From contig NC_091132.1 of the NCBI RefSeq assembly GCF_040183065.1, positions 163,172,102 to 163,236,101 on the forward strand: a stretch of DNA of 64,000 bases. Reading direction: 5' to 3'. Under the pieces are notes generated by a model. It worked only from the letters and a program-made list of their open reading frames with translations, had not been told where the DNA came from and ran no database searches. Below, in pieces: positions 41,847 through 56,800 of the stretch. Position numbers and translations under genes: made by a program. Origin of the DNA: Periplaneta americana. Its lineage: Eukaryota; Arthropoda; Insecta; Blattodea; Blattidae. Each line of letters starts with the position of its first letter. Position 1 is the first letter of the stretch.

Positions 41847-44800
41847 CTGTGAAGTAAAATTGTTCTTAATATGAGCTACAAAGACTAAAGCAGACTAAAT
41901 CACCAACACAAATTTATTATACTTAGGTCGTGTCTCAAAGCTCAAGTCCATACTACACACTAGTGACTAGCAACTAAGTGACTTGTAAACTACACACTAG
42001 GGAGACTATTTTTCTAAAAAACCATATCACTGATGATAGCACTGAATTAAGAGGCCAGTGTCCTAATGCTCCTTCATTACGAGTCCTGTGGAAAGGATAA
42101 GGACCTAATAATATTACAATGATATTTAAAACATCGTAAAGAAAGTATTAACAATTCCAATATTTAAAGTTAACAAATGCTGGGTAACTTTCGGTGCTGG
42201 ACCCCAGACTCATTTCACCGGCATTATCACCTTCCTTTCATTCAGACGCTAAATAACCAAGATGTAGATAAAGCGTCGTAAAATAACCCAATAAAAAAAA
42301 AAAAACATTTTATGTACATTATATCTTTCATTATTTCACTTCCAAAGCATTTTTAGATATCATAACCCCAATTGCTGATGAGGTATCCATGTTTGTTTAG
42401 TGAATAAGTCAACAATCAAGCAAGCATTTTCGTTTACTAGCTACTAAGGACTTGATTGCTATTCACTACGTAGCTTTGGATCGTAACTTTTAGGACGTGT
42501 CTCAAAGCTAAATTTTCAGCTGAAATAAACTACATTGTTCACTAAATAGCCGGAGCTGACGTCATCAGTTATGATCCAAAGCTACATAGAGCATAGCAAT
42601 CAAGTCCGTAGTAGCTAGTAAACGAAAATGTTTGCTTGATTGTTGACTTGTTCACTAAACAAACATGGATGCCTGATCAGCAATTGGGGTTATGAAACCT
42701 GAAAATACTTTGGAAGTGAAATAATGTAAATATAATGTAGAATAACACATTAACTTTGAACACTAACATTGTTAGTATCTTCTGTACAATGTTTTAAACA
42801 TTACTGTAATATATTTAGTCTTTATCTTTTCCACATAACTCGTAATGAAGCACACTGCCTTCTTAATTCAGTGCTGGACCGTGATGTCATGGTTTTTAGA
42901 AAAATAGTATATGAGGAAGGCCATGTATCAAGCATAGGTCCATGACCAAAGTGCCATGTATTTAGGCGGTGTCTCAAAGCTACATTTTCAACTGAAGTGA
43001 ACTAGATTGTTGACTAAATAGCCGGATGTGACATGAGAAGTTATGATCCAAAGCTACGTAGTGAATAGCAATCAAGTCCGTAGCAGCTAGTAAACGAAAA
43101 TGCTTGCTTGATTGTTGACTTGTATACTAAACAAACATGGATACCTCATTAACAATTTGGGGTTATAAAATCTGATGATGCTTTGAAAATAAAATATGAG
43201 TCCAATGTAGAATAACACGTTAACTTGGAACACTGACATTGTTGGTATCTGTGTTGCTTTTTTTTTTTTTTTTTTAATATTATAATATTTCAGACCATTA
43301 TCTTTTCCACATTTATTTCGATTCTTGATAGAAAAACGTAATTTTCATAGAATATCTTTTGAACATCTTTTAAATTCTACATTTTTCTACGTTTCTTTTC
43401 TATTGTCTCAGGAAATTACCATTCAGTCCATAAACCCGAGAATTAAGTTTCTTGAACTGTTTACTGGAAAGCTGTTTATAAACAAAGAATTCGAATTTTC
43501 AAAAAATAACAGCTGATAACTCGTAATTAAAGTGCATTAGGACACTGTCTTCTTAATTTAGTGCTATACCGTAATTTCATGGCTTTGAGAAAAATAGTCT
43601 ATGAAGAAGGCCATGATTCCAGCATATATGTTCAAAGCTCTCTAGTGTGTAGTTTACAAGTCAGCTAGTTAATAGTTATTAGCATGTAGTATGGACTTGA
43701 GTTTTGAGACACGGCCTAAGTAATGCCGAAAAATATTCGGAAGTATACAAATCTACTCAAGTTATATCCCATAGTGTTGAAATTCTATCAATTCTTTCTT
43801 CGAAATCATATCTGATGTGTTTGAGTAATGAGGGATGACTTGCTAACTACATTTGAATCAGGCATTGCAGAAACGGCACATGTCACGATTTGTGGCGAAA
43901 TGAGTTCATTCGAGTTTCATGGGCTGTTGATATAGGACTATTATTGCATGCAGAAACCACATATGTCAGTATAGCCGTCTCAAATTTGGAGACCTGTGAA
44001 ATTCTGGAAGCACGCAGAAACAACTCATGTCAAAGACATGTGCCGACACATTGGTTCCGATTCCAGATGGCAGACATCTACGGCACAAGGATAAAAAAAT
44101 TTATCCCAATGAATGACAAATGTCTCAATTCTTGTGGTGAATATGTTGAAAAATAACTCAACAATTGTTATATCTGTTTCAATAACACTTTTCATGAAAT
44201 TTTGTTCTCTAACTGTAAACGGCCTCAGGGAAACTTATTTTTTTAAGGCCTTCGTAATTGCGTTTGAGTGGCCAAAATTTGTGTAAGCACTTCTTTTGAC
44301 ATTATTAAAATGATGGAAGAAAAAAGATTAATTTTCTATCTGCCCACATGAGAATGTTATCTTGTAAGTACAAAGGAGAATACCATATTTACCTTCTTCA
44401 TTGGCATATCCAGACAAAATAGTGCCAATTCAAAGAGAGAAGCTTGACGATATACGCAAACTAATGCGTTACATACCACATGAATATCAAGAATTTTAAA
44501 ATAATTTTCTTCAGTGACCTATTATGGAAAAATAAGTGCAGTTATATGCAGTAGGCCTATGCATATAATCCCTAATTTGACAAATAAACTTTTGTTGAAA
44601 TGAAAATATAACAACTTTAAATTAATGTAACTCTGAAAATATTGAGAATAGGAACTATGTTTATATGACATTTTTTGCTCAAAACGTCTTCAGAAATAAG
44701 CTCCGTAGAGGACGGTAAATCCTCGTGAATCACTCTGTATACATGACAGACACTTCCAATGTTTGCTGAGGTACACACCATTGGGTTTTTCGTGTTATAA

Positions 44801-47800
44801 ATTTTGAGAGGCCTGATATGTCGAGTTGAAGTGATAATATGTTTTTTCTTAAGACCTGGGGATTTCTTTTGATGCAACACTATATCTTTCCTGGCCAACA
44901 TTTCTGAAGTTTCACTGCCAAAAATATCACAGTGTGAACAGAACTTCGAAAGGCAACACATTTACCATCATTAAGCAGTGTAGTTAAGGGCTACGAGTAA
45001 TTTAAAGTAATCAGCATTAGTTTCTGCTTTAGCTATGGATCAGGATATATCTTAAATACTAGCTAATCAGCATTAGTTTCTGCTTTAGCTATGGATCAGG
45101 ATATATCTTAAATACTAGCTAATCAGCATTAGTTTCTGCTTTAGCTATGGATCAGGATATATCTTAAATACTAGCTAATCAGCATTAGTTTCTGCTTTAG
45201 CTATGGATCAGGATATATCTTAAATACTAGCTAATCAGCATTAGTTTCTGCTTTAGCTATGGATCAGGATATATCTTAAATACTAGCTAATCAGCATTAG
45301 TTTCTGCTTTAGCTATGGATCAGGATATATCTTAAATACTAGCTAATCAGCATTAGTTTCTGCTTTAGCTATGGATCAGGATATATCTTAAATACTAGCT
45401 AATCAGCATTAGTTTCTGCTTTAGCTATGGATCAGGATATATCTTAAATACTAGCTAATCAGCATTAGTTTCTGCTTTAGCTATGGATCAGGATATATCT
45501 TAAATACTAGCTAATCAGCATTAGTTTCTGCTTTAGCTATGGATCAGGATATATCTTAAATACTAGCTAATCAGCATTAGTTTCTGCTTTAGCTATGGAT
45601 CAGGATATATCTTAAATACTAGCTAATCAGCATTAGTTTCTGCTTTAGCTATGGATCAGGATATATCTTAAATACTAGCTAATCAGCATTAGTTTCTGCT
45701 TTAGCTATGGATCAGGATATATCTTAAATACTAGCTAATCAGCATTAGTTTCTGCTTTAGCTATGGATCAGGATATATCTCAAATACTAGCTAATCAGCA
45801 TTAGTTTCTGCTTTAGCTATGGATCAGGATATATCTCAAATACTAGCTTTGCAATCTGACACAACTACTATGTTAGTAAACATATTTATCAGAATTAATA
45901 GATTCTTTGCAGCTGTCTTTATTGTGTAGATTTCTCCATCTTCCTCATTGTCGAGTATGACATTAAATGAGAAAAATTTGACAAGTTCCACCTGCTCCAG
46001 CAATTGAATCATTATATAATGACGTAAAAATAATGAAACTTTGGAAAAACTGGATAATACGCATGGTAGAGCAATATCGATAGTCGTTACTCGCTGGCCG
46101 CTAGTCACCGGACCGTACCGAGCCATGTCAAACAAAAGACAATCGAAATGGTGGTAGTAAAATTCGCGACTATATTCTTAAATAAATTACTCCATTAGTC
46201 AAGTCCAAGGTTTATGCAGTACAACGACGATGTTTTGAATGCACCAAAAGAAAATGCATATGTAGTAAGAGGTTATGTAGAGTAGGTTAAAACAAGGAAA
46301 TAAAGGGAAGAAAGGTGTATTTCACGGAATATCAATTAAATAACGGAAAGTAAATTTCCGCTTAATGTTCGCCAAAGCGTTAAGTACGTAATTATGACCG
46401 CCTTGCAGTTTTATTTGTGGCCTAGAAAAAATGCCTAGCATTTTACGAAGAAAAAATATTAGGGGGCCATAAAATTATTCACTGCTTTAATTATATTATT
46501 GTTTATTAATATTACGAAACAAAAACTGTCATAAAGACCATGACCGACTAGAAACATCGATGTCGAAGAGATAAACCCATTCGGCCGTGATGAAAGAAAA
46601 GAAAATGCGAGAGAAATTTTAGTTCGAGATAAAATGGACACAGAATTTAGATTACCATACTGTTAGTAACTGGAGATCGCTTGTAAGATCTGTCTTAATT
46701 TTCTATATAGAAATGTCGTCCAAACAAATTGGTAGTGCAGGGAAAAATCATTGAAATAGACGAAAGTAACAGTGGGTGCTATCTCTCAGTAATGTTCAGA
46801 ACGACGGAGGTGTCCACACCTGTGGAGTAACGGTTAATGAGTCTAGCAGCGAAACCAGGTGGCACGGATATGATTCCCGGTCGGGGCAAATTACCCAGTT
46901 GAGGTTTTCCCGGGGTTTTCCCTCAACCCAATATGAGCAAATGCTGGGTAACCTTTGGTGTTGGACCAGGACTCATTTCACCAGCATTATCACCTTCATC
47001 TCATTCAGATGCTAAATAAACTAAGCTGTTGATAAAGCGTCGTAAAATAACCTACTAAAAATAAAAAAGACGTAGGTAGAGAGAAAAAGAAACAAATTTC
47101 TCCTTCTAACGACACAACAGACCAAAATCGTATTCTTATGTTGGCGACATTGTGTATTTGGTTAAATTTGGTCGCAACTGTAACAGCATGGTTCAAAACT
47201 ACTGTGCTAATTCTCCAGTTTAGCAGAAAATTTTAAGTAAAGACATGGAGAGATTGTATTATTCAGATCCACTCTCATGGTCTGCACTGTCCACTGCAAA
47301 TGACAAAATGAGAGCAAATCGTCTACAAAGATGATAATCGCCTTAAAAACTCCTTTCATACGCGAACTTATACATTCAGATTGATGGATGTATGGATGGA
47401 TAGGCGGACAGCTGGAGACACAGACGGACAGACAGACAGAAAAAGAGACTGCTAAACAGATAAAGAGTGACAGAGAGCTACACAGACAAACCACAGATAG
47501 ACAAACACACAGACTTACAGGTAGACATGGCAATTCAGAATACAGATTAGTTCATTTCAACAACAATCACGTTGAAACTAATTATAATGTCTATTCTTCG
47601 TCGTTATTGTTTAAATAACGTACTGAAACCAACAAAGAAGTAAAGGCTCACACACTTCACTCACCTCTCAGTACAATCTTCATTGCCTTCCGCTATTGCT
47701 TCCTGTTTCACTTTCGCCTCCATTTTGTTTAACTCACGTGCCTTCTCCTGCAAAAGATTATGTAAAATGAAGCTATACGAAAATAATAGTTGAAGAATCG

Positions 47801-50800
47801 ATGCACAGCAGTTTATATGCTGTTGACTTCATTTTAAATCTTACTTAATCCAGTAAAAAGTTCAAACATTGTCGGTGAAAAATGCAAACGAATTAAAAAA
47901 AATCAAAGACAAAAAAAAGATACGGCATTTTATAAGTGAATTCTCGTTTTAAATAAGAATTGCTTAAACAATAAGTTAATTGGAAGGGTAAATGAGAATG
48001 ACACTCGAATCATTCTTGGATGGTCGCAGGTGAGTAGGATTCAGGACGACGAAGCTGACAAATAATCAAACTCTCTGCATCATAATCCACAGTTCATTCC
48101 CGATTTACCACGAAAATCATCTGTAGCTGCATTTAGATTGGCAACAAGCCATGACTGTTTGGCCAAACACCTGCATAGAAATGGAATATATCAGTCTCCT
48201 AACTGCCCATTGTGCAACTCAAACCAAGAAATGGATTCGGAACACCTCAAAATCTGTGCTTCAGTGGCTGACCATCATAATATCTTTAAAAAATATTGGA
48301 GTGCAAGAGGTCAAATGACTTTATTGTCAAACACCTGGCATTAGAAAAGAACAACATTAACAACAACTCTTATGGTAAAATTGGTAAGAGAAAAATTTTT
48401 GGTAAGGTAGTTTGGCAATATTTCACATACTTTTTTATTTATAGCAAGCACACAACTAAAGTAAACAACAAAGGTTAGTGAAAATTCTAAAGAATTTGAA
48501 AATCCAGGGAAATTGGGAAAATAATTCGCTTAGTGTAAACAACATACTTACAAATGGTTTTTAAAGAACCTGCAGGTTCATTGCTGCCCTCAAATAAGCC
48601 AGCCATCGGTTCCTATCCTGTGCAAGATTAATCCAGTTTCTATCACCATATCCCACAAATCAATTTTTATATTATCCTCCCATCAACGTCTCGGCCTCCG
48701 CAAAGGTCTTTTTCCTTCCAGCCTTCCAACTAACACACTATATGCATTTATGGATTCGCCCATATGTGCTACATGCCCTGCCCATCTCAAACGTCTGGAT
48801 TTTAAGTTCCTAATTATATCACGTGAAGCATATAATGCATACATTTCTCAGTTGTGTAACTTTCTCCATTTTTCTGTAAATTCATCCCTCTTAGCCCCAA
48901 ACATTTTCCTGAGAACCTTATTCTCAAACACCCTTAAGCTGTGTTCGTCTCTCAAAGTGGAGTCCAAGTTTCACAACCATACAGAACAACCGGTAATATA
49001 AATGTTTTATAAATTCTAACTTTCAGATTTTTTTACAGCAGACTAGATGACAAAAGCTTCTCAACCGAATAATAACACGCATTTACCATATTTAATCTGC
49101 GTTTAATTTCCCCCTGAGTGTCATTTCTATTTGTTACTGTTGCTCCAAGATATTTTAATTTTTCCACGTCTTCAAAAGATAAATCTCCAATTTTTATATT
49201 TCCAAGTGTAAATAACAATGGAAGAAATTACATCATGTGTGGATATTCAGGCGTACACATCCAACTTCTATTATCTTCTGTTACTGCACTTACTGCCTTT
49301 TAAATTTTTATTTGTCCAGAGTGTCGCTGATATTATCGTTCACAATTGTTGGTTTATAGGAAGAGTTTGGACTCGATGACATTAACAAACGGTCCTCCCC
49401 ATGTCACAGTCAGTAAGAAGTAGCTACTGCAGCTACAGAACTATGAAGCTGTCTTTGTGAATTGTGACGTTCATGTGTATTTACCTTTAAAAACAGAAAA
49501 ACTCCAGGAAAAGATGAAATTAATCTAGAATTAATTATATATGCATCAGATAGAGTTAAAACAAAAATGTGTGATCTATTTAACATATGTTGGTATATTC
49601 CACAAATCCCTCAAGATTGGAATACAGCAATAGTGAAACCAATATTTAAGAAAGGCAATAGGAAAGGTTTAAATAATTACAGGGGTAAATAATTACGAGA
49701 AGACTGAATAAATTAACAGAAGTATGCTGAAAGAGAATAAATATGGATTTAGAAAAGGATGATCATGTGCGGATTGTGTCTTTATAATGAAAGAATTAAT
49801 ACAAAAAAGAAGAATTCAATTTGGAAAATACTTACTATTTGTGGACTACATTAAAGCGTTTGATAACATATTAAGAGGAAAACTCTGGACAATAATGACT
49901 GAAAAAGGATAGCCAAAACATATGATAGATATGATTACAATAATGTATAAAAATACAGCAATTGCTATAAAATATGGTAATTCAACTAATTTTAAAACAG
50001 AAAAAATAAACTTAGGAGTAAGACAGGGCTGTCCTCTTTTGCAGACTTTATTTAATATATACCTGGACGTAGCTATCATAGAATGGCAAACACGGCTAAG
50101 TAAACATTTAAACACACAATCATGTTTGCAGACGATTAAGTCATATGTGCAGAATTAGAAAATCAATTACAAATAGCCACACTACTGCTCAATAAAACTA
50201 TGGAGAATTATGATCTCAAAAAAAAAAAAAACAATGGCCTTTCGAGGGAAATTGTTTTAAACGATGAAATTATCGAACAATTCAAAAGTTTTAAATATTT
50301 AGGATGTCACATATCTTACAATTGGGAAAATGATATAAAGGAAAGAAATTACAAATTTCAAAGCTTGTGTGGGACTATTAAAGAACATTACAAACAAAAA
50401 CAACAAAAGAAATAAAACTAAAGTTTTATAAAGGAATGGAAGTTCCCATCGTGACATATTGGGTCATGAATAGATCATACAGAAGATTATTAGAAACATC
50501 AGAGATGAAGTTCCTCAGATACGTTGCTGGATGTACTCTAAAAGACCATATTCCTAGTGAAACAATAAGACAAGAACTAAAAATTTTTAATTAAAACGAA
50601 AAAATACAAAATTACAAACAAAAATGGCATGAACATATTTTAAGAATAGATTCTTCTAAGCTAACTAAACAAGCACTATTATACCAGCCACACGGTCACA
50701 GAGAAGTGGGACGTCCTAGAAGACAATGGTAAGATGAATTTTGAGAGCGGAATGGGCCGAGGCCTACCATGAAGATGTTAAATGTTATGTTTTATTTAAT

Positions 50801-53800
50801 GACGCTCGCAACTGCAGAGATTATATCAGCGTCGCCGGATGTGCCGGAATTTTGTCCCGCAGGAGTTCTTTTACATGCCAGTAAATCTACCGACATGAGC
50901 CTGTCGCATTTAAGCACACCATGATGATGATGATGTTGATGATGTGTATTTACCAACAAGTGGTTCCAAGAAATATACAAAAATCATGTGAATTTTAGCT
51001 AACAAAAGAATTTAAAAAGAAAAATTACAAAAAAAAATCTCATTACGTGTTTCCCACAGCAGGCTGAAAACACAAGTTCATTCATCTTCCGCCAGAGTAA
51101 TTGAGATTGACCCTCCCCTCTATATTGGGCTGACAACTAAATTGGAACTGGATCTGATAAAAATTACCAATGATGATTAAAACATTAAAAATGGATATGA
51201 TTTAGTGAACAATTTATATCGCAGTTTCTACAGGAAAAACTGAGTGGAGAAAAGTCACGAAAGTCTACAGGATGAAGAAATGGACAGCATGAAAACAACA
51301 TTAGTACCACCCGATCACCTGCTTGTATAGGTCTCGCAAGCAGGAAATACCAACGGAAGGAATGTGAATGAAACAATGCAATAAGGAAGAGATGGCAACA
51401 GGAAAGGTAATGAGATAGCTTGAATAATATTCAAGAGAACAGTCGGAAGAGAAATGACATCACTTTTGAGTTGTGATAGTTACATTACGACTTTAGTTTG
51501 TTCCATTGCATGTGAATGCATGTCTTGTATCGCATGGTATCATTATTTCATTAGTAAACATATATTGCGTGTTTAATTAGCTTCGAATTTTTCTCTTGCT
51601 ACATTCTTTATTTCCACAGGGATGTCCTCATTTGTTAATCTTCTTGGAAGAGGCTGTACTTCTATCGGCCCACACCTCTCGTCCCCTTGGCGAGCCTACA
51701 TACACACGTCAAAACAGACAGCTACACGACCATTGCTTTTCAGTAATTGTTCCTTGCGCGAGCTATAGCAACCATATCAGCCAATAAATAAAAGAGCGAC
51801 AACTACCAACCAACATACTTCGGAAACTGCACTCACCTCAACTTCACTTCTCCCAATGGGATAGTCAAATGACACAAAAGATTCCTCAAATGTCATCTCT
51901 GATTTCAGATCATAACTGTGATCCATACATTCCTTCTTTATTTCAGTCTTGTGCACAGCTGATACATTTTCATCCTGCAACACAAACATTAAAATAATTA
52001 TATCTGACATTTGATATGTAGTTTTCCACGGAAAGTCAGTAATTATTATTAAATCCTGACATTAGTGAATGCACGTAAACACACTCCATAATCATGAGTG
52101 AAATAATTTGCATGAAAAGTCTTCTCTAGATTGATTATATACATCCCAATCATGTGCATTGGTTTATTGAAGGTGTTGAACGCGAATATATGCTAGTGCA
52201 GAATGCAGGAGGATAGCAAAGGAACTCTGAAGTAATCTTTGTTATTTATAATTTTAGTGAGTAGTTACACCATGTATTGTGGGTCCCTGTCACCACGGCA
52301 TGGCGCATCCTCAGGTTGCGGATCGAGGAGATGGCCTCCAGATATGGAGAGTGGTTGTGAATATATCAAATAAGAAGTCGCGGACAGCCGATGAGGGGTG
52401 GTCCCCAGCTTGGGGGTTGGGCGAACGGCTAACAACCCATAAGCGTAAAAAACAGCTTGTTACGAAATAAATGATACTCTGGAGGAAATTAAACACAGAA
52501 TAAATATGGGAAATGCCTGTTACTATTCGGTTGAGAAGCTTTTCTCATCCAGTCTGTTGTCAAAAAATCAGAAAGTCAAAATTTATAAAACAGTTATATT
52601 ACCAGTTGTTTTTTAAGATTGTGAAACTTGGACTCTCACTTTGAGAGAGGAACATAGGTTAAGGATGTTTGAGAATAAGATGCTTAGGAAAATATTTGGG
52701 GCTAAGAGGGATGAAGTTACAGGAGAATGGAGAAAGTTACACAACACAGAACTGCACGCATTGTATTCTTCACCTGACATAATTAGGAACATTAAATCCA
52801 GACGTTTGAGATGGGCCAGGCATGTAGCATGTATGGATAAATCCAGATATACATATAGAGTGTTAGTAGGGAGGCCGGAGGGAAAAAGACCTTTGGGATG
52901 CCGAGACATAGATGGAAAGATAATATTAAAATGGATTTGAGGGAGGTGGTATATGATCATAGAGAATGGATAAATCTTGCTCAGGATAGGGACGAATGGC
53001 GGGCTTATGTGAGGGTGGCAATGAACCTGCGTGTTCGTTAAAAGCCAGTCAGTAAGTGCGTAGTTATAAACAACTGTTCCCAAGAAATAGGCATAAAATA
53101 TATGGAGTTTGACTGACAAATCTAATTAAAAAGAAAAATTAAAGTAGATAAAAACAGGCTAAAGGTAACAAGGCTCCTGGACAAGATGGTCTTGACATGG
53201 AATTATTTAAATTTAGTGACATCCGATTTCTTGAGAGACTTCTATAATTTTTCAACATTATTTTGTCTGGAGCAGATCCTCCAGGCTGTTGGAACAAGGC
53301 AATAATAATCCCCATGTTTTAAAAAAAGAGACATAAGAAAGTGTGAATATTACAGAGGGATAAGTTTACTTAGGGTCGTATTCATAGACGAAACTTTGGA
53401 CCAAAGTTGATTTTGAAAAGTACAAAATCACTATTTTCCTATTCACAGTCGACACTTTCGCGAAAATAAACTTAAATCGTGACTCTACTTCGAAGTCGCC
53501 GAAAATCTAGACTTTGACTTTCGTTCGTGAACATAAGGAAGATGGCTGATATTTGGAAAATTGTTGAATTTGCCGAGAATATTGAGGACATCTAGGAGAT
53601 TATTAAAGCTTATCATATTCCTTAGCGTATTATTATAGATTATAAATTCAAATCAAGGTACAGATTTGATAAACAGACAGTATTAAATGAATAGGTTATT
53701 TATGAAAGGGCCTAAGTCGCTAATTTTGTGAAAATGGGTTTGTAATGTAATACTGCTCTTTGGGTGTAGGTACATCGATTAAGATATGAAGGGGACTAAG

Positions 53801-56800
53801 TTTCACACTGTAATGCTTAGTAGAATTTATAATACAATTTTTATTTCAGCCTTAATTTCAAAATTTGGGGCCAGTAAGCAGTTTTTCTTAAACTGCCAAC
53901 AATTTAGTATTCAAGACTTAGGCCCTTTCATAAATAACCCATTCAAATATTCTCGTCAAGTTTCAACTTTTACTGATGAATAATCAAAAATCTGTTCCAC
54001 CAATAAATAATGCAATGTATTTCATCGCGATTTTACGCTATAAGTTAATAATGATTTTGACTATTTAATTCTATAAAGGATAGGTTATACAGTTAATTTA
54101 TAATCCTGCGGTCGTCGTCATACTGTTTTCGGCATATTGATTTCAGATAATTTTTAAGTAGTTTCTGCAGACATGCAGAAACAACTATGTCAACTGACTG
54201 CAATATAATATGTCTCTTTCATAGTCTATTATTGGTGGCATCTTCTTATCATCTATATCTTCAGAATAAAATTTTATTACAGTGAAATAATTTTAGGGCT
54301 TAATGTAAAACTAATATAACTACAATCGATGATTTATTCACAACAAAATTCTTAACGGGCAATACTATTTCAAATGAACTCTACCATGATGTTTTGTAGT
54401 TATGAATTTTGTTATATACAAAACTGTTCGAACTAAGTTACGATTTTTGTGACCAAGTAGAACAACAATTATTATAGATTGGTGTAAAGACCTAAAAATA
54501 TCAATTTTTGTGCTTACGTTAGTTTCACAATAAGCCCTCGAATAATATTACTCTTATGTAAAGCTGCAAGAATGGTTAACAAATTCTTAACATGTACTGA
54601 AGTTCAATTGTTTCACTGATTTGTGACTCAAAAGATGGCTTTGATTGTGGCAATGTCTACTCTGTTTCAACTATCTATTAACTTAATTCGTTTAGAAGGC
54701 AGTGATTTTGATTGCCAACATTAGAACCAGAGCAGTGTATATTAGAGAGTACCGTATTCTCGGCGGCGGCAGCCATATTTACTCCTTGCTCGGCACAGAA
54801 GCGTAAGCAGTAATGCTAGAACGATGGTGATTAAAGGCGATTTCATACATGTTGTTGTGGTTTATTGAACACAGGAGACAAGAATTAACAAACATTATTG
54901 TGATAGCGAAATGACTCATGAGAGATAACACTTTATTATTTATGTTATGTCCATTTCAATAGGAATAACATCAGCGATGTTCTAGTGCAATTCTCACGCC
55001 AACATTTCGACCGCCACATTTAGCAAATTGTTGTAGTGCATTTGCTATAACAGACAATTTTCTTAACAATAAATATATTCTAGTCCTGAAATAGTGATAA
55101 GACTTTTTAAAATATATTATAACGAATTGGGAACGTATGAGGTGAAGTGTTAATGAATAAAGACTTCAAATCCTTTAGTGTCAATACATTTTCTACCAAC
55201 GTTTCACATTTTTCTGGATTTAGAATTATATCAAACACGAATTTATAAGGGTATATGAGACATTTCCATGTACGATTTGAGAGTCACTAATATGCTAATA
55301 AAATTTATAGATTCATCCCTGTTATCAGTTATTTGATATGAAATAGTTTTCACAAATATTATACAACTTATTTTGTTTTATTCTGAACAAAACTGATCCC
55401 AACAAATAGTAAAGAGCTTGTTGTTCATTCAAGTCAATATTTCCATTTTCAGTAAAATTAAAATTTAGCCTATATTAATTTCTTTTGCTCAGATTCATCT
55501 TCACTAGACATTTCTGTTTCGGGTTTACTTACATCTGTACCTAGAAACTCAACTAATTGTTTAGAATCGCAAACTTCCCCAAAGGTCTTTTTCCCTCCGG
55601 CTTCCCAATAATACTCTATATGGATTTCTGGATTCGCCCATATGTGCTACATGCCCTGCTCATCTCAAACGCCTGGATTTAATGTTCCTAATTATGTCAG
55701 GTGAAGAATACAATATGTCCAGTTCTGCGTTGTATAACTTTCTCCATTCTCCTGTAACTTCATCCCTCTTAGCCCCAAATATTTTCCTAAGAACTTTATT
55801 CTCAAGCATTCTTAATCTCTGTTCCTCTCTCAAAGTGAGAGTTCAAGTTTCACAACCATACATAACAACCGGTAATATAACTGTTTTATAAATTCTAAAT
55901 TTCAGATTTTTTGACAGCACACTGATGATAAAAGCTTCCCAACCGAATAATAACAGGCATTTCCCATATTTATTCTGCGTTTAATTTCCCCCCCGAGTGT
56001 CATTTATATTTGTTACTGTTGCTCTAAGATATATTAAATTTTCTACCTCTTTGAAGGATAGATTTCTAATTTTTATATTTCCATTTCATATAATATTCTG
56101 GTCACGAGACATAATCATATACTTTGTCTTTTCGGGATTTACTTTCAAACCTATCACTTTACTTGCTTCAGTAAAGTTCCCGTATTTTCCCTAATAGTTT
56201 GTGTATTTTCTCCTAATATATTCATGTCACCCGCATAGACAACAAGCTGTAATGCTAATTCAGTACAACAGCAATTGATTACACATTGATTAACTGTACA
56301 ACAACACGGCATTCTTCATGATAAAGATGGAAAATGACACTAGAAACCTGTGTTCCTACGCAAGTCTTACGGTGTACTGAGTCTCCGCAGGAGTAAATAT
56401 GGCCACCGCGTCAGCATTTGTCGGATCAAAAGAATGCGGTACTCTCCAATATACACTGCTCTGATTAGAACAAGATCATCAAATCTCAACTTACCAAAGT
56501 CAAAATCTCAGAAATATTGTCTATGAATAGGACTTTTAACAAAGTTAAACTTTACTACGAAAGTCGACATGGGAAGTCATCATCCAACGTCTCGTTTATG
56601 AATATAGCCCTTAATGCTGGATACACAATTTATTCATCTATTGTGAAAAAGAAGCTGTACAACATTGATTACTGCACACCAAAATGGTGTTAGAAAAGGC
56701 AGATCATGTGCTGATGGCTAGTTCACTTTAAAGCTTATATTAGAAAAACTACGAGAATTTAATGGCTTTCATAGATTATGAAAAAGCTTTTTACAAATTA

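Larger units (their letters stand above)
53373..56610 (+). mobile_element. PIF/Harbinger-type transposon, 3.2 kb, nested in the LINE
   Basis: TIR GGGTCGTATTCATAGACGAA at the left; reversed right GGGCTATATTCATAAACGAG. TTA is duplicated at 53370-53372 and 56611-56613. Near 53540..53690 the plus strand reads [17 protein letters not shown] (stop) and [16 protein letters not shown]. This resembles the N-terminus of HARBI1-like transposases and the FKRRYRFDKNTVVN of the element at 140..1201. The rest of the transposase is missing or unrecognisable. It holds the nested hAT-like element 54728..56463. Confidence 0.82.

Noticed and set aside
41062-41857. Plus-strand frames opposite the zinc-finger exon
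   Set aside because: Shadows of the minus-strand finger exon; the minus strand carries the conserved Cys/His pattern.
43890-44156. An 88-codon plus-strand frame as a possible gene
   Set aside because: No recognised domain, no splice or repeat context that supports it; left unassigned.
44617-44961. A 114-codon minus-strand frame as a possible gene
   Set aside because: Words resemble sequence I recall from repeated insect DNA, and no conserved domain is visible.
45005-45844. CRISPR-like array
   Set aside because: The whole 56-bp unit is repeated without variable spacers, and the context is eukaryotic.
47207-47618. Cys/Ser-rich and Gln/Thr/Asp-rich frames on opposite strands
   Set aside because: Simple GACA/GATA repeat composition inside an intron of ZF gene 2.
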